Below are positions 8,422 to 17,581 of a stretch of DNA of 64,000 nucleotides, in pieces. The stretch is from Flavobacterium aerium (GTDB lineage: Bacteria > Bacteroidota > Bacteroidia > Flavobacteriales > Flavobacteriaceae). The position numbers were made by a program, and so were the translations under genes. A model generated the notes under the pieces. The model searched no databases. It was not told the origin of the DNA and saw only the letters and a program-made list of their open reading frames with translations. Where the stretch lies: contig NZ_JARQWR010000008.1 of assembly GCF_030766725.1 (NCBI RefSeq), positions 62,001 through 126,000 of the forward strand, read 5' to 3'. Numbering within the stretch: the stretch's first letter is position 1; every line of letters starts with the position of its first letter.

Positions 8422-10778
8422 TTCGATTGCGATACCTTATATTTTTAGTCGTTTTTTTTGCACCACTAAAAACATTTATGAATGCCTGTGGAGGTGATTG
8501 GGATGAGGATTATTATTACTATAATCTATATGATCAACTTTTGATAAAAGACAAGAGTATAACACCCTTTTTATTGACGTATAATAATGGTTTCTATAGT
8601 ACAGGTACAGAAAATGATACGCCAGATGAAAATATTCAAGCCTGGAAGAAATTTGCTTCCGATGATCCGGTGATTGCAAATCTATCTGAAAAAGATTGGG
8701 CAAATTGGGTATATAAATCAACAATAAAAGATTTAGTGAAATTCAAATATGATTCACAAAAAGCAAAAGCTATTGTTGAATATTTAAGGTATGCCAAAAC
8801 ATTAGAACCCTACGCATTAGCAGATAATGGATGGGAACCTCATAGAGGTGAAAAAGCAAGCGGTACAGTATATCAGGATTTAATCAAAGAAGGGATGGCT
8901 TTCTATAAAAACACGCCATTCAATGAAATTAAACTTCGTTATGGATATCAATTAGTTCGTTTTGCCCATTATTCAGGAGAAAATGAACAAGCAGTAAAGC
9001 TGTTTGATGCTTATGTGAAGCCATTGGACAATAATAATATTATTTATTATTATGCGCTAGAGCAAATGGGGGGAGTGTTGACAAATCAGAATAAAATTGG
9101 CGAAGCATCCTATTTGTTCAGTCGAGTTTTTGATAATACAAAAGACAAAAAAGAAAGTGCTTATTTAAGTATTAAACTTCAGAATGAAAAAGACTGGAAA
9201 ACAGCCTTGAAGAAATGTAAAAGTGGAAAGGAAAAAGCAGCGCTATATGCAATGAGAGGATACAATGCCTTTAATGATGAGATGGCAGAAGTGGAAAACA
9301 TTATGAAAGTAGATGCTGGATCACCTTACACAGAATTATTAGCAGTGCGTTATATTAATAAGCTAGAAAGACAAATACTAACAGTGCCTAATGGATATAG
9401 CTATTATCAAGACGATAAAGGAGCGCCTACATTTTTAAGCCCTTCTCAAGAAATAACAAACCAGATCAATAAAGCCCAAGAGATTGTGGTGAAGATGATT
9501 AAAAATAAAGGTGTTGAGAGAAAAGATTTTTGGAATGTATATTTAGCACACCTGTCTTTCTTGAAGAGAGATACAAATAAAGTGAATGCGATTTTGGATG
9601 AAGTGAAAACGAATGATGAAGCTTTATTGAAACAGATTAGCAGGACCAGATTCAATGCCTATTTAGCAAGTTTAACAGAATTAGGAGCCAAAGAAGAACA
9701 GAAAATTAAGGAATACCTAGGTCAAAAGTCAGCAGATAAAGACTATATCTATGAGGTTGTGGCTCATGTTTATAAAATGAGAGGACAAGATGCAAAAGCA
9801 TTCATGGTTCACAATACTATTCCGGCATTATTTGATAATCCAAATTTGAAGATTATCGATGATTTAATTAAATCCTATGAAGGAAACATCCCTTTTGTAT
9901 TTTTATCTGAAGGGTACGTAGAAGAACCAGTAAAAAATATTTTGGCATCATTATATGATTTAAAAGGAACATATTATTGGAGGAATAATGATTTGCAAAA
10001 TGCATTAGTATGGTTCAATAAAGTTCCTAATGAATATCAAATGGCAACCTATGATTACAATTGGGAAACGAAAAAAAGAACAAAACGTAAGTTTGGGAAA
10101 ACGGAATTTAATGGATACAGTAATATTCCAAAGCTAATTTTTAGCAATAGAATAAAAATGAGTTTTGAAGCAGCACAAGGAAAAGTGATGACTGATGTGG
10201 TGGTGAATCTGAAAGGATTTTCATTTATTCCTAAAATGATGAATAAGAAAACCTTGGTAACTGCATTAATTAAGCTTGAGGCAATGTCCAAAGAAAACTC
10301 AGAGTTAGGAGCACAAGCAAATTACTTACTGGGGAATTATTATCAAAATATAAGTGGAGCAGGTTACTATAGAAATATACCATTTTATAAAGAATCAAAT
10401 TGGTACAATTCAAATCTGTATTCTACAGGGCAAGAAGTAAAAGTAGATGATTTATCTGCAATGTATAATTATAAAAGCATTGGATATACAGTGATGGTTA
10501 ATAATGACTTGAAAAAAATACTTGAATACTATAAACTAGCAATAGCCAACTCTAAGGATAAAGAATTTAAAGCAAAAGCTGTGTTTATGGCAGCATCTGT
10601 TGAGAGAGATATTTATTTCGGACAAGACTATAATACATGGTATGATCTTAAAAAAGATGCTAATGCAAGAGTATATGATTATTTCAGTACTTTGAAAGTG
10701 AGTTATAAAACTACAAAGTTTTATAAAGAAGCATTGTCAAAATGTAAGTACTTTGAATACTACGTTGGAAGAAGCTAA
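8418..10778 (+). CDS. Large tetratricopeptide-like envelope protein of unknown function
   Basis: 786 residues. The first ~24 residues are a hydrophobic export signal ending near MNACGGDWDED; the Cys could be lipidated, although the lipobox is imperfect. The rest is largely helical, with repeated helix pairs that resemble TPR/Sel1-like arrays (for example around 190-260 and 680-760) and many Lys and Tyr. It overlaps the upstream lipoprotein gene by 4 bp and is followed by a clear terminator, so the pair forms a two-gene operon. Function unknown; a protein-binding scaffold acting with the lipoprotein is a reasonable inference. Confidence 0.7.
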   Translation: MIRLRYLIFLVVFFAPLKTFMNACGGDWDEDYYYYNLYDQLLIKDKSITPFLLTYNNGFYSTGTENDTPDENIQAWKKFASDDPVIANLSEKDWANWVYKSTIKDLVKFKYDSQKAKAIVEYLRYAKTLEPYALADNGWEPHRGEKASGTVYQDLIKEGMAFYKNTPFNEIKLRYGYQLVRFAHYSGENEQAVKLFDAYVKPLDNNNIIYYYALEQMGGVLTNQNKIGEASYLFSRVFDNTKDKKESAYLSIKLQNEKDWKTALKKCKSGKEKAALYAMRGYNAFNDEMAEVENIMKVDAGSPYTELLAVRYINKLERQILTVPNGYSYYQDDKGAPTFLSPSQEITNQINKAQEIVVKMIKNKGVERKDFWNVYLAHLSFLKRDTNKVNAILDEVKTNDEALLKQISRTRFNAYLASLTELGAKEEQKIKEYLGQKSADKDYIYEVVAHVYKMRGQDAKAFMVHNTIPALFDNPNLKIIDDLIKSYEGNIPFVFLSEGYVEEPVKNILASLYDLKGTYYWRNNDLQNALVWFNKVPNEYQMATYDYNWETKKRTKRKFGKTEFNGYSNIPKLIFSNRIKMSFEAAQGKVMTDVVVNLKGFSFIPKMMNKKTLVTALIKLEAMSKENSELGAQANYLLGNYYQNISGAGYYRNIPFYKESNWYNSNLYSTGQEVKVDDLSAMYNYKSIGYTVMVNNDLKKILEYYKLAIANSKDKEFKAKAVFMAASVERDIYFGQDYNTWYDLKKDANARVYDYFSTLKVSYKTTKFYKEALSKCKYFEYYVGRS

Positions 10779-10805
10779 GATTGAAAAATATAAATTATAT
10801 TTGGA

Positions 10806-10836
10806 GAGGTGGTCTGAAAAGATCACCTCTTTTTTT
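10806..10836 (+). terminator. Rho-independent terminator
   Basis: 10-bp stem gaggtggtct / agatcacctc with one G-T pair and a gaaa loop, followed by a run of seven T. It ends the lipoprotein/TPR operon. Confidence 0.85.
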
Positions 10837-10879
10837 ACCATCACACTATAAGCCGTTAGATTAATACTATAATAAGAAC

Positions 10880-11683
10880 ATGGAAATAATAGAAATAGCA
10901 TTGGTTTTTGCATTCGTTGTATGGGTAATAGGATATTTGTGGGCAGGAATAATTGAGCCAATATATATGCACTTTTTTAAAAAACCAGTTTATATTCATT
11001 GGTCCGTTTTCAAAAAAAGAATCACGCTGGAACAGTTAAATGTACTAGAAAGAGAAAGTCAGTTTTATAATCAGTTATCCTTAAAAAAGAAGGAGTATTT
11101 CGAACACCGAGTACATTATTTTATTACAAACTATGAATTTGAAGGTCGAGAAGGTTTTCATATTACAGACGATGTGAAAGTTAGCTTAGCAGCGACCTAT
11201 GTAATGCTCACTTTTGGAATGAGGAATTATAAGATCAATGTTTTTACGAAGATTATAATTTACCCATCCGTCTACTTTTCGACTAGAAATGAAGAATACC
11301 ACAAAGGAGAATTCAATCCAAAAATGAAAGTAATTGTTTTCTCTTGGGAAGATTTTATTCAAGGAAATAAAGATAAAGAAGACAATCTCAATTTAGGGCT
11401 ACATGAATTTGCACATGCACTTCATTTTCACTGTGTAAAATATAAAGATTCCAGTGCGATAATTTTTGCACAAGGCTATCAAGAGATTAAAAAGTATGTA
11501 AATAATCCTGAAAATCAGAAATTATTATTAGAGAAAAAATACTTCAGAGCCTACGCCTTTGTTAACCCTGTGGAGTTTATTGCTGTGATTCTGGAATACT
11601 TTTTTGAAACCCCCGAAGATTTTAAAAGTAACTTCCCTTTGTTATATCGTAAGGTTTCAATCATGATTAATCACAAAAGTTAA
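10880..11683 (+). CDS. Zinc-dependent peptidase, MtfA/M90-like
   Basis: 267 residues. An N-terminal hydrophobic helix (about 4-24) anchors it to the membrane, followed by a soluble domain with the zinc motif HEFAH at 175-179 in LGLHEFAHALHF, a second helix region around 200-240 and an FFETPEDF segment near the C-terminus. This matches the MtfA (Mlc titration factor) zincin family. MtfA is an aminopeptidase-like regulator of glucose uptake in enterobacteria; the Flavobacterial role is unknown. It has its own transcription unit after a terminator. Confidence 0.8.
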   Translation: MEIIEIALVFAFVVWVIGYLWAGIIEPIYMHFFKKPVYIHWSVFKKRITLEQLNVLERESQFYNQLSLKKKEYFEHRVHYFITNYEFEGREGFHITDDVKVSLAATYVMLTFGMRNYKINVFTKIIIYPSVYFSTRNEEYHKGEFNPKMKVIVFSWEDFIQGNKDKEDNLNLGLHEFAHALHFHCVKYKDSSAIIFAQGYQEIKKYVNNPENQKLLLEKKYFRAYAFVNPVEFIAVILEYFFETPEDFKSNFPLLYRKVSIMINHKS

Positions 11684-11781
11684 TTTATTAGTGATATTTT
11701 CAATTAAATCATAAAATTATTGATATAGTATATTATTTTTGTTTTATTTTGGGATATTATTAACCTAATAAATACCCATAC

Positions 11782-12855
11782 ATGATTCAGAAAACTACTT
11801 TAAAAAGAAATGGCCTTTTTGCAACAAACCCTTTATTCCTATCGTTAGCATTATTCTCCATTTCAACCTTTTCTATTGCACAACAGCAATACATTAACGG
11901 TAATCTTTCTACAGGAGCAACATCAAAAAATGGAACAGCAGCTCCGGCAGGCTACACTTGGAGTGAACTTCAAAATGACGCAGGCGTTACTACAATCAGT
12001 AATACAAACACAGGATTTGGTGCGGCAATAGCAGGAGATCTTTCTATGGCAGATGATTTTACTGTACCAGCCGGACAAACATGGAATGTGAGTAAGCTTA
12101 CTTTTTATGCTTATAAAACAGGAGCAGCAGCTACTCCATCACCTTTTAATGATTTAAGAGTTGTGATACACAATTCGAATCCAGCTTCAGGACCAACAGC
12201 TATTGTATATGGAGATTTGGACGTGAATATTTTTGGTGCATCAAGTGATGCTTTGATGTATAGAGTAGGGAATACTTTATACCCAACGCCAACTACACCA
12301 GGTACATCAAGAAAAATTTGGAAAATCGAAAGTGCTCCAATTACTTTAAGTTTGCCAGCAGGAACATATTGGGTTGAATTCCAAATTGGAGACATTGCTG
12401 GAACAGGGAATTTTACTCCAGCGAGTACAGTTGTTGATGCAAGAACTCAAGCGGGTTACAATGCAATTCAGTTTGATCCAGGAACATCTGCTTGGGTTTC
12501 CTTAGTAGATACTGGGAATCCAGCTACTGCACCAGATGTTGCTGTAGATATTCCTTTTATTGTTGATTACGGAACACTAGGAGTAGATGACTTGGAAGCG
12601 CGTAATAATTTTGCAATGTATCCAAATCCATCCAAAGGAGATTTAAACCTAAAATGGAATAATACATTATCAGATTTGCAGGCAGAAAGCTTAGAGATCT
12701 ATGATATAAAAGGAGTAAGGGTATTCAGTAAAAAAATTACAGGCACAGATAATGCTTCTGTGGATATCTCAAGTTTAACTTCAGGAGTGTACATGTTGAA
12801 ATTAATTGATAAGTCAGGAGAGAGCTTGACGGTTAAAAAATTAATTAAAGAATAG
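11782..12855 (+). CDS. Secreted protein with T9SS type A sorting domain
   Basis: 357 residues. A long signal peptide ends near FSIAQQQ (about residue 34), followed by a beta-rich domain of about 230 residues with aromatic and Gly-rich strands. The C-terminal ~75 residues start at FAMYPNPSKGDLNLKW and end in YMLKLIDKSGESLTVKKLIKE, the type A T9SS sorting domain. The protein is therefore exported through the Gld/Spr machinery and released or anchored at the surface. The passenger domain is not recognised. Confidence 0.82.
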   Translation: MIQKTTLKRNGLFATNPLFLSLALFSISTFSIAQQQYINGNLSTGATSKNGTAAPAGYTWSELQNDAGVTTISNTNTGFGAAIAGDLSMADDFTVPAGQTWNVSKLTFYAYKTGAAATPSPFNDLRVVIHNSNPASGPTAIVYGDLDVNIFGASSDALMYRVGNTLYPTPTTPGTSRKIWKIESAPITLSLPAGTYWVEFQIGDIAGTGNFTPASTVVDARTQAGYNAIQFDPGTSAWVSLVDTGNPATAPDVAVDIPFIVDYGTLGVDDLEARNNFAMYPNPSKGDLNLKWNNTLSDLQAESLEIYDIKGVRVFSKKITGTDNASVDISSLTSGVYMLKLIDKSGESLTVKKLIKE

Positions 12856-12880
12856 TAAGTAAGTATTTTTGTTATAAGTG

Positions 12881-12919
12881 AAAAGCCGCTGAATCCATAA
12901 GATTCAGCGGCTTTGTTTT
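12881..12919. terminator. Bidirectional terminator between convergent genes
   Basis: Perfect 14-bp stem aaagccgctgaatc (12882-12895) / gattcagcggcttt (12901-12914), loop cataa, T-rich on both strands. It serves the T9SS cargo gene on the left and rpe on the right. Confidence 0.88.
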
Positions 12920-12936
12920 ATATATTGAATAAAGAT

Positions 12937-13599
12937 TTAAATTTTTGTAATTGCTTTTAAATCTTTTATCGTTTCAATGGGATCAGTAGCTTTGAATACA
13001 AAACTTCCAGCAACTAATACATCAGCACCAGCTTCAGCAAGTTGTTTTGCGTTTTTATTAGTAACTCCACCATCCACTTCAATTAAAGTAGCAGCATTAT
13101 TTCGGGTAATCATTTCTTTTAGTTGTTTTACTTTTTTATAGGTATTTTCAATAAAAGATTGACCACCAAATCCTGGATTTACACTCATAATACATACTAA
13201 GTCAATGTCATTAATAACATCTTCCAATAAGTTTACATTCGTGTGAGGATTAAGCGCAACACCAGCTTTCATTCCTTCCGCTTTTATGGCTTGAAGAGTT
13301 CGGTGTAGGTGTGTACAAGCCTCATAGTGTACCGTTAATATATTTGATCCAAGTTGAGCGAAAGTTTTGATGTAACGATCAGGATCGATAATCATTAAAT
13401 GTACATCAATAGTTTTTTTTGCGTGTTTGTTGATTGTTTCCAGAACAGGCATTCCGTAGGAAATATTCGGAACAAATACACCATCCATGATGTCAATATG
13501 AAACCAATCGGCTTCACTATTATTAATCATTTCAAGGTCACGTTGTAAATTACCAAAATCCGCTGCTAGTACAGAGGGTGCAATTAAAGTATTTTTCAT
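12937..13599 (-). CDS. rpe: Ribulose-phosphate 3-epimerase
   Basis: 220 residues, the usual size. TIM-barrel enzyme interconverting ribulose 5-phosphate and xylulose 5-phosphate in the pentose phosphate pathway. Seen: N-terminal IAPSVLAADFGNL, metal/catalytic section WFHIDIMDGVFVPNISYG (residues about 37-54), VHLMI, VNPGFGGQSF and the phosphate-binding EVDGGV and VAGSFVF loops. It is a single gene with its own terminator downstream. Confidence 0.95.
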   Translation of the reverse strand: MKNTLIAPSVLAADFGNLQRDLEMINNSEADWFHIDIMDGVFVPNISYGMPVLETINKHAKKTIDVHLMIIDPDRYIKTFAQLGSNILTVHYEACTHLHRTLQAIKAEGMKAGVALNPHTNVNLLEDVINDIDLVCIMSVNPGFGGQSFIENTYKKVKQLKEMITRNNAATLIEVDGGVTNKNAKQLAEAGADVLVAGSFVFKATDPIETIKDLKAITKI

Positions 13600-13619
13600 T
13601 ATTAGTGTTGTTGTTTAGG

Positions 13620-13627
13620 CAAAGATA
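13620..13627 (-). promoter_or_regulatory. Bacteroidota -7 element upstream of rpe
   Basis: Minus strand reads TATCTTTG, a perfect TAnnTTTG, 21 bp before the rpe start at 13599. No TTG at the expected -33 position. Confidence 0.35.
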
Positions 13628-13691
13628 AATAAAAGTTTACAGTTTTATGAGGAACAATAAATACAGTTTGCAGAAATTATACAAGGGTATA

Positions 13692-13724
13692 AAAAAATAA
13701 AACTCCGGTAATCAGCCGGAGTTT
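13692..13724 (-). terminator. Terminator of rpoD
   Basis: Perfect 9-bp stem aaactccgg (13700-13708) / ccggagttt (13716-13724). On the minus strand it is followed by a T-rich run (13691-13699), so it ends transcripts coming from rpoD before they reach rpe. Confidence 0.75.
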
Positions 13725-13810
13725 CAATCATCAATCAAAAAACGAACAGTTATTGAAACTGTTGTTGTCTTCCATTGTTATCTACAAAAGAGATGCCAAT
13801 GATATGGTTA

Positions 13811-14674
13811 TTAACCTAAATAAGTTTTTAATATTTTACTTCTAGAAGTATGTTTTAGTCTACGGATTGCTTTTTCTTTAATTTGACGTACACGTTCACG
13901 TGTTAAATCAAAAGTTTCTCCGATTTCTTCTAAGGTCATAGGGTGTTGATCTCCTAAACCAAAATATAAACGTACAACGTCAGCTTCACGTGGTGTTAGT
14001 GTTTCTAATGCACGTTCTATTTCTGTACGTAATGACTCATGGATTAATTCTCTATCAGGATTTGGTGACTCACCAGAACGTAAAACGTCATATAAGTTAG
14101 AGTCTTCTCCTTCAACTAATGGAGCATCCATAGATAAATGACGACCAGAGTTTTTCATACTCTCTTTTACGTCATTCACTGTCATGTCAAGTTCTTTTGC
14201 AATTTCTTCTGCTGAAGGTGGACGTTCATTAGATTGCTCTAATAAAGCGTACATTTTATTGATTTTATTAATCGAACCAATTTTGTTCAACGGTAAACGT
14301 ACAATACGAGACTGTTCGGCTAGAGCTTGTAAAATTGATTGACGAATCCACCACACTGCATAGGAAATAAATTTGAAACCACGCGTTTCATCGAAACGTT
14401 GTGCAGCTTTGATCAAACCTAAGTTACCTTCATTAATCAAATCGGGAAGTGTTAAACCTTGATTTTGGTACTGTTTTGCTACAGATACAACAAAACGTAA
14501 GTTAGCTTTAGTTAATTTCTCTAAGGCTCTCTGATCTCCGGCTTTAATCTTCTGTGCTAATTCTACTTCTTCGTCAGCAGTAATTAAGTCAACTTTTCCA
14601 ATTTCTTGTAGGTATTTGTCTAAGGAAGCAGTTTCACGATTGGTAACCTGCTTGGTAATTTTAAGTTGTCTCAT
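13811..14674 (-). CDS. rpoD: RNA polymerase primary sigma factor (RpoD/SigA, Bacteroidota type)
   Basis: 287 residues. It has regions 1.2 to 4.2 but no region 1.1 and no long non-conserved insert, as known for primary sigma factors of this phylum. Seen: region 2 with [22 protein letters not shown], then [16 protein letters not shown] (core binding and -10 recognition), and region 4.2 helix-turn-helix [19 protein letters not shown] near the C-terminus. It directs the bulk of transcription from promoters of the TTG-N19-TAnnTTTG type, several of which are visible in this window. Confidence 0.95.
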   Translation of the reverse strand: MRQLKITKQVTNRETASLDKYLQEIGKVDLITADEEVELAQKIKAGDQRALEKLTKANLRFVVSVAKQYQNQGLTLPDLINEGNLGLIKAAQRFDETRGFKFISYAVWWIRQSILQALAEQSRIVRLPLNKIGSINKINKMYALLEQSNERPPSAEEIAKELDMTVNDVKESMKNSGRHLSMDAPLVEGEDSNLYDVLRSGESPNPDRELIHESLRTEIERALETLTPREADVVRLYFGLGDQHPMTLEEIGETFDLTRERVRQIKEKAIRRLKHTSRSKILKTYLG

Positions 14675-14856
14675 GTAAGAATCTCCTCAATTTTTAAGTG
14701 TACCATAGTTATACGTAACTCAGTGTACAAAAGTTACAATTTTGTTGAAAATATTTTTTATTTAACCTTGTGAAGTCATAAATTAAATATAGAGTGCTTA
14801 ACTTTAATGCTTTTTTTGAAATCAAATAGTGTTGTAATGTATTGATAATTAATGTT

Positions 14857-17292
14857 TTATTCTGCTCTATTGGTTTCTTCTTTATTTCCAAATTCCCTTT
14901 GGCTATGCTTTGTTTTTTTACTACCCAATTTATAAATTAATGAAAAACGGAAGGATCTTTCATCAAAATAAATAGATTTAGTTTGTTCAACATTGTTCGT
15001 GTAGGTAGTTTGTTGCGGTTTGTTGGTCTTTAGGATATCAAATACAGTTAATTTAAATAATAAATTGTTTTTTGTCAGATTATATTTTAGACCCATATCA
15101 AAACTAGATGTGCTTTTAAATTCACCAATCAATGCTTTGAATGGAGCATTATACCAAAAATTAACCTCCCCTTGCCAAGACTTCGATGGGTTCAAATTGA
15201 TAGAGTTGTTAGTGGAGAAATAATAGCACATACCGCTAAAAGACCTGCTATTTGTTTCCTTTTCAAGTTGAGTATCACAATAAAATAAATTCACCTGATT
15301 GTAACTCTGTAGCCAAGGAATAGTGTTGTATATGAAAGTTTCAGAAATACCATAGTTATATTGAGTATAGAAATTATCCATTTTTAATAAGGTAGTGTTA
15401 GTTGCTACATCAATTATAGGCAACTGAGACATCCCATTCGTTTCTTTAGTCAGGTAGATATTTGAAATTAATTTGTTTTTATAATTGTGTGAAATCTCAA
15501 TTTTGTCAGTGTAAGAAGGCTGTAAAAAAGGATTTCCTTCAGTGAACGTATAAATATTAAAATACCATCGAAAAGGGTTCAGTCCCCAATACGAAGGACG
15601 ATTAATACGTCTATTATAATTAAGATTGAACGTATTTTTCTCATTTAATGTATAGGATACATAAACGGTAGGGAATAAACGGAGATAATCATTACTGAAC
15701 TCTTCATTCGTGAACTTAGATAAACTCTTATTTTGAGTTGATTCCAATCGTATCCCTGCTTGAAAGGTCCATTGTTTGTTTAACGTCTTTTTAGCGCCAA
15801 GATAAACAGCCTGCGTATTTTCGTGATAATCAAAATCATCATGTTGAGAAGGCTCTACATTCGGGCTAGAGTTGATATTCTTGAAGTCAATAGTATTATT
15901 GTTATTGGTGAAGCTAAATTTTACACCAAAATTAATCTCAATAGATTCTAGAGGATAATTAATATCCACTTTTGTACTGTAATTATTAATGTTTTGTAAA
16001 CTACTATTATTTGCTTCTAAAAATAAATCAGAAGCATTCGGAGTGTTGAAGGTTGTATTTCGTGATGTGAAATCTCTGCTTTGAGTGATATTGTATTTGA
16101 AATAATCAACATCAATAGAGATGTTTTTGCCTAAAGTGTCAATGGTGTGTACAAAATTCAAATTGATGGAATGACGGTAATTGTCTTTGTCGTTTTGACC
16201 AAAAGTTGAATTAAGTCCTTCGGGAACATTTGTAAAGCGATTAGACATTTTAATCGTATTAGCATCCGTACTATTAGGGTTAAAAGAACCACCAAAATAT
16301 TCCATACCAATAGTACTCTTTTCGGTCAATTGATAATTCATGCCAATACGACCTCTTATGAATTCTTTTCTATCTTTCCTTCTAATGTCGCCTTCCCATT
16401 GTTGAGTTGGAAATTTTGTGTCTATAGTTTCTAGTGCTGCTTCAGAACCCTGCTTAGCGCCAATATCGATTAAAAAACCAAATCGATCTTTCTGATAATT
16501 AAAATTAGCATTACTCAATAGAGCAGAATAGGTAGTTTGAATATAAGTGGATTGTAGTGTGGATTGCCATGAATCTTTAACGGTGGTTTTCATGATAATA
16601 TTAATCAAGCCACTATTTCCTTCTGCGTCATATTTAGCCGGAGGTGTGGTGATTAATTCTATTGTTTTGATGTTGTCCGAGCTTAATGATCTTAGGTAAG
16701 TATTAAGTTCCTCGCCACTCAGTTGTATTAAACGCTCATCGACCATTACGCGGACATCGCTTTTACCAATAATACTAATGGCACTACTTTGAACCCTCAC
16801 TCCGGGGATTATTTTTATAAGATCAAGTGCATCGCCACCCGAAGAGGAAATACTATTTTCTACATTAAAAATTAGGCGATCTGTTTTACTTTCAAATCGT
16901 TTCTGTTCTCTTTGAACAAGTACTTCATTCAACTCGATGTTCTTTGTGAGTTTGAGAATACCTAAGTTCAGGTCGCTTTTAAGTGATATTTCTGAGCTGT
17001 AAATTATTTGATTGAGTTTGTATACACTGATGGTGTAAGAACCATTCTTCAAAGAAGTTTTAAATATCCCTTTTTCATTGGTTAGGCTTAAATTTTTCAG
17101 AATATCATTTTGATAAAAATGAACTTCAACAAAATCCTGTGGTGTATTGTTTTCATCTGTAACCTGACCTGATACTCTGGATCCTTGGGCTTGCACAAAA
17201 GTTGATAATAGCAAGATTAATCCATGAAGCAGTATATTCTTTGTTTTTAAGGGATACTTAAATAAGGTATATATAAAGGTTGGTTGATTCAA
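14857..17292 (-). CDS. Outer-membrane TonB-dependent receptor-like beta-barrel protein
   Basis: 811 residues. A signal peptide ends near TFVQAQG (about residue 36). A carboxypeptidase-regulatory-like beta-sandwich (about 38-115, VSGQVTDENNTPQDFVEV) is followed by a plug-like section (about 150-235, with IIPGVRVQSSAISIIGKSDV) and a ~560-residue barrel of alternating strands. The overall plan is that of the OMP_b-brl_3 group of Bacteroidota receptors rather than a classic SusC. No SusD partner or TonB gene is adjacent, and the substrate is unknown. The last residues, rich in Lys and Glu, lie beyond the final barrel strand. Confidence 0.8.
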   Translation of the reverse strand: MNQPTFIYTLFKYPLKTKNILLHGLILLLSTFVQAQGSRVSGQVTDENNTPQDFVEVHFYQNDILKNLSLTNEKGIFKTSLKNGSYTISVYKLNQIIYSSEISLKSDLNLGILKLTKNIELNEVLVQREQKRFESKTDRLIFNVENSISSSGGDALDLIKIIPGVRVQSSAISIIGKSDVRVMVDERLIQLSGEELNTYLRSLSSDNIKTIELITTPPAKYDAEGNSGLINIIMKTTVKDSWQSTLQSTYIQTTYSALLSNANFNYQKDRFGFLIDIGAKQGSEAALETIDTKFPTQQWEGDIRRKDRKEFIRGRIGMNYQLTEKSTIGMEYFGGSFNPNSTDANTIKMSNRFTNVPEGLNSTFGQNDKDNYRHSINLNFVHTIDTLGKNISIDVDYFKYNITQSRDFTSRNTTFNTPNASDLFLEANNSSLQNINNYSTKVDINYPLESIEINFGVKFSFTNNNNTIDFKNINSSPNVEPSQHDDFDYHENTQAVYLGAKKTLNKQWTFQAGIRLESTQNKSLSKFTNEEFSNDYLRLFPTVYVSYTLNEKNTFNLNYNRRINRPSYWGLNPFRWYFNIYTFTEGNPFLQPSYTDKIEISHNYKNKLISNIYLTKETNGMSQLPIIDVATNTTLLKMDNFYTQYNYGISETFIYNTIPWLQSYNQVNLFYCDTQLEKETNSRSFSGMCYYFSTNNSINLNPSKSWQGEVNFWYNAPFKALIGEFKSTSSFDMGLKYNLTKNNLLFKLTVFDILKTNKPQQTTYTNNVEQTKSIYFDERSFRFSLIYKLGSKKTKHSQREFGNKEETNRAE

Positions 17293-17520
17293 AACAGTAG
17301 GGCTATTTTATTAATCTTGGGTTAATTAAAGATTAATAAAAATAGTCTTTTTTTGTTTATTTGATATCTTGGAGTATCTTTTTTGTTAAAAAAAACGAAA
17401 ATGAAAGAATTATTAAGAATATTTAGATTATTTGATTCATTTTTTAAGATTTTGTTTTAATGCGTTTGGATTGATTGGGAAAACTGTAATTTTTTAATCT
17501 TATTTTTGGAGAATAATACT

Positions 17521-17557
17521 TAAAAACCCCGCTCCAAATGAATGAAGCGGGGTTTTT
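17521..17557 (-). terminator. Terminator of pnp
   Basis: Perfect 11-bp stem aaaaccccgct (17523-17533) / agcggggtttt (17546-17556) with a 12-base loop, 25 bp beyond the pnp stop codon. A T-run follows on either strand. Confidence 0.85.
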
Positions 17558-17581
17558 TATGAATTAACCTTAATTTGTAAA

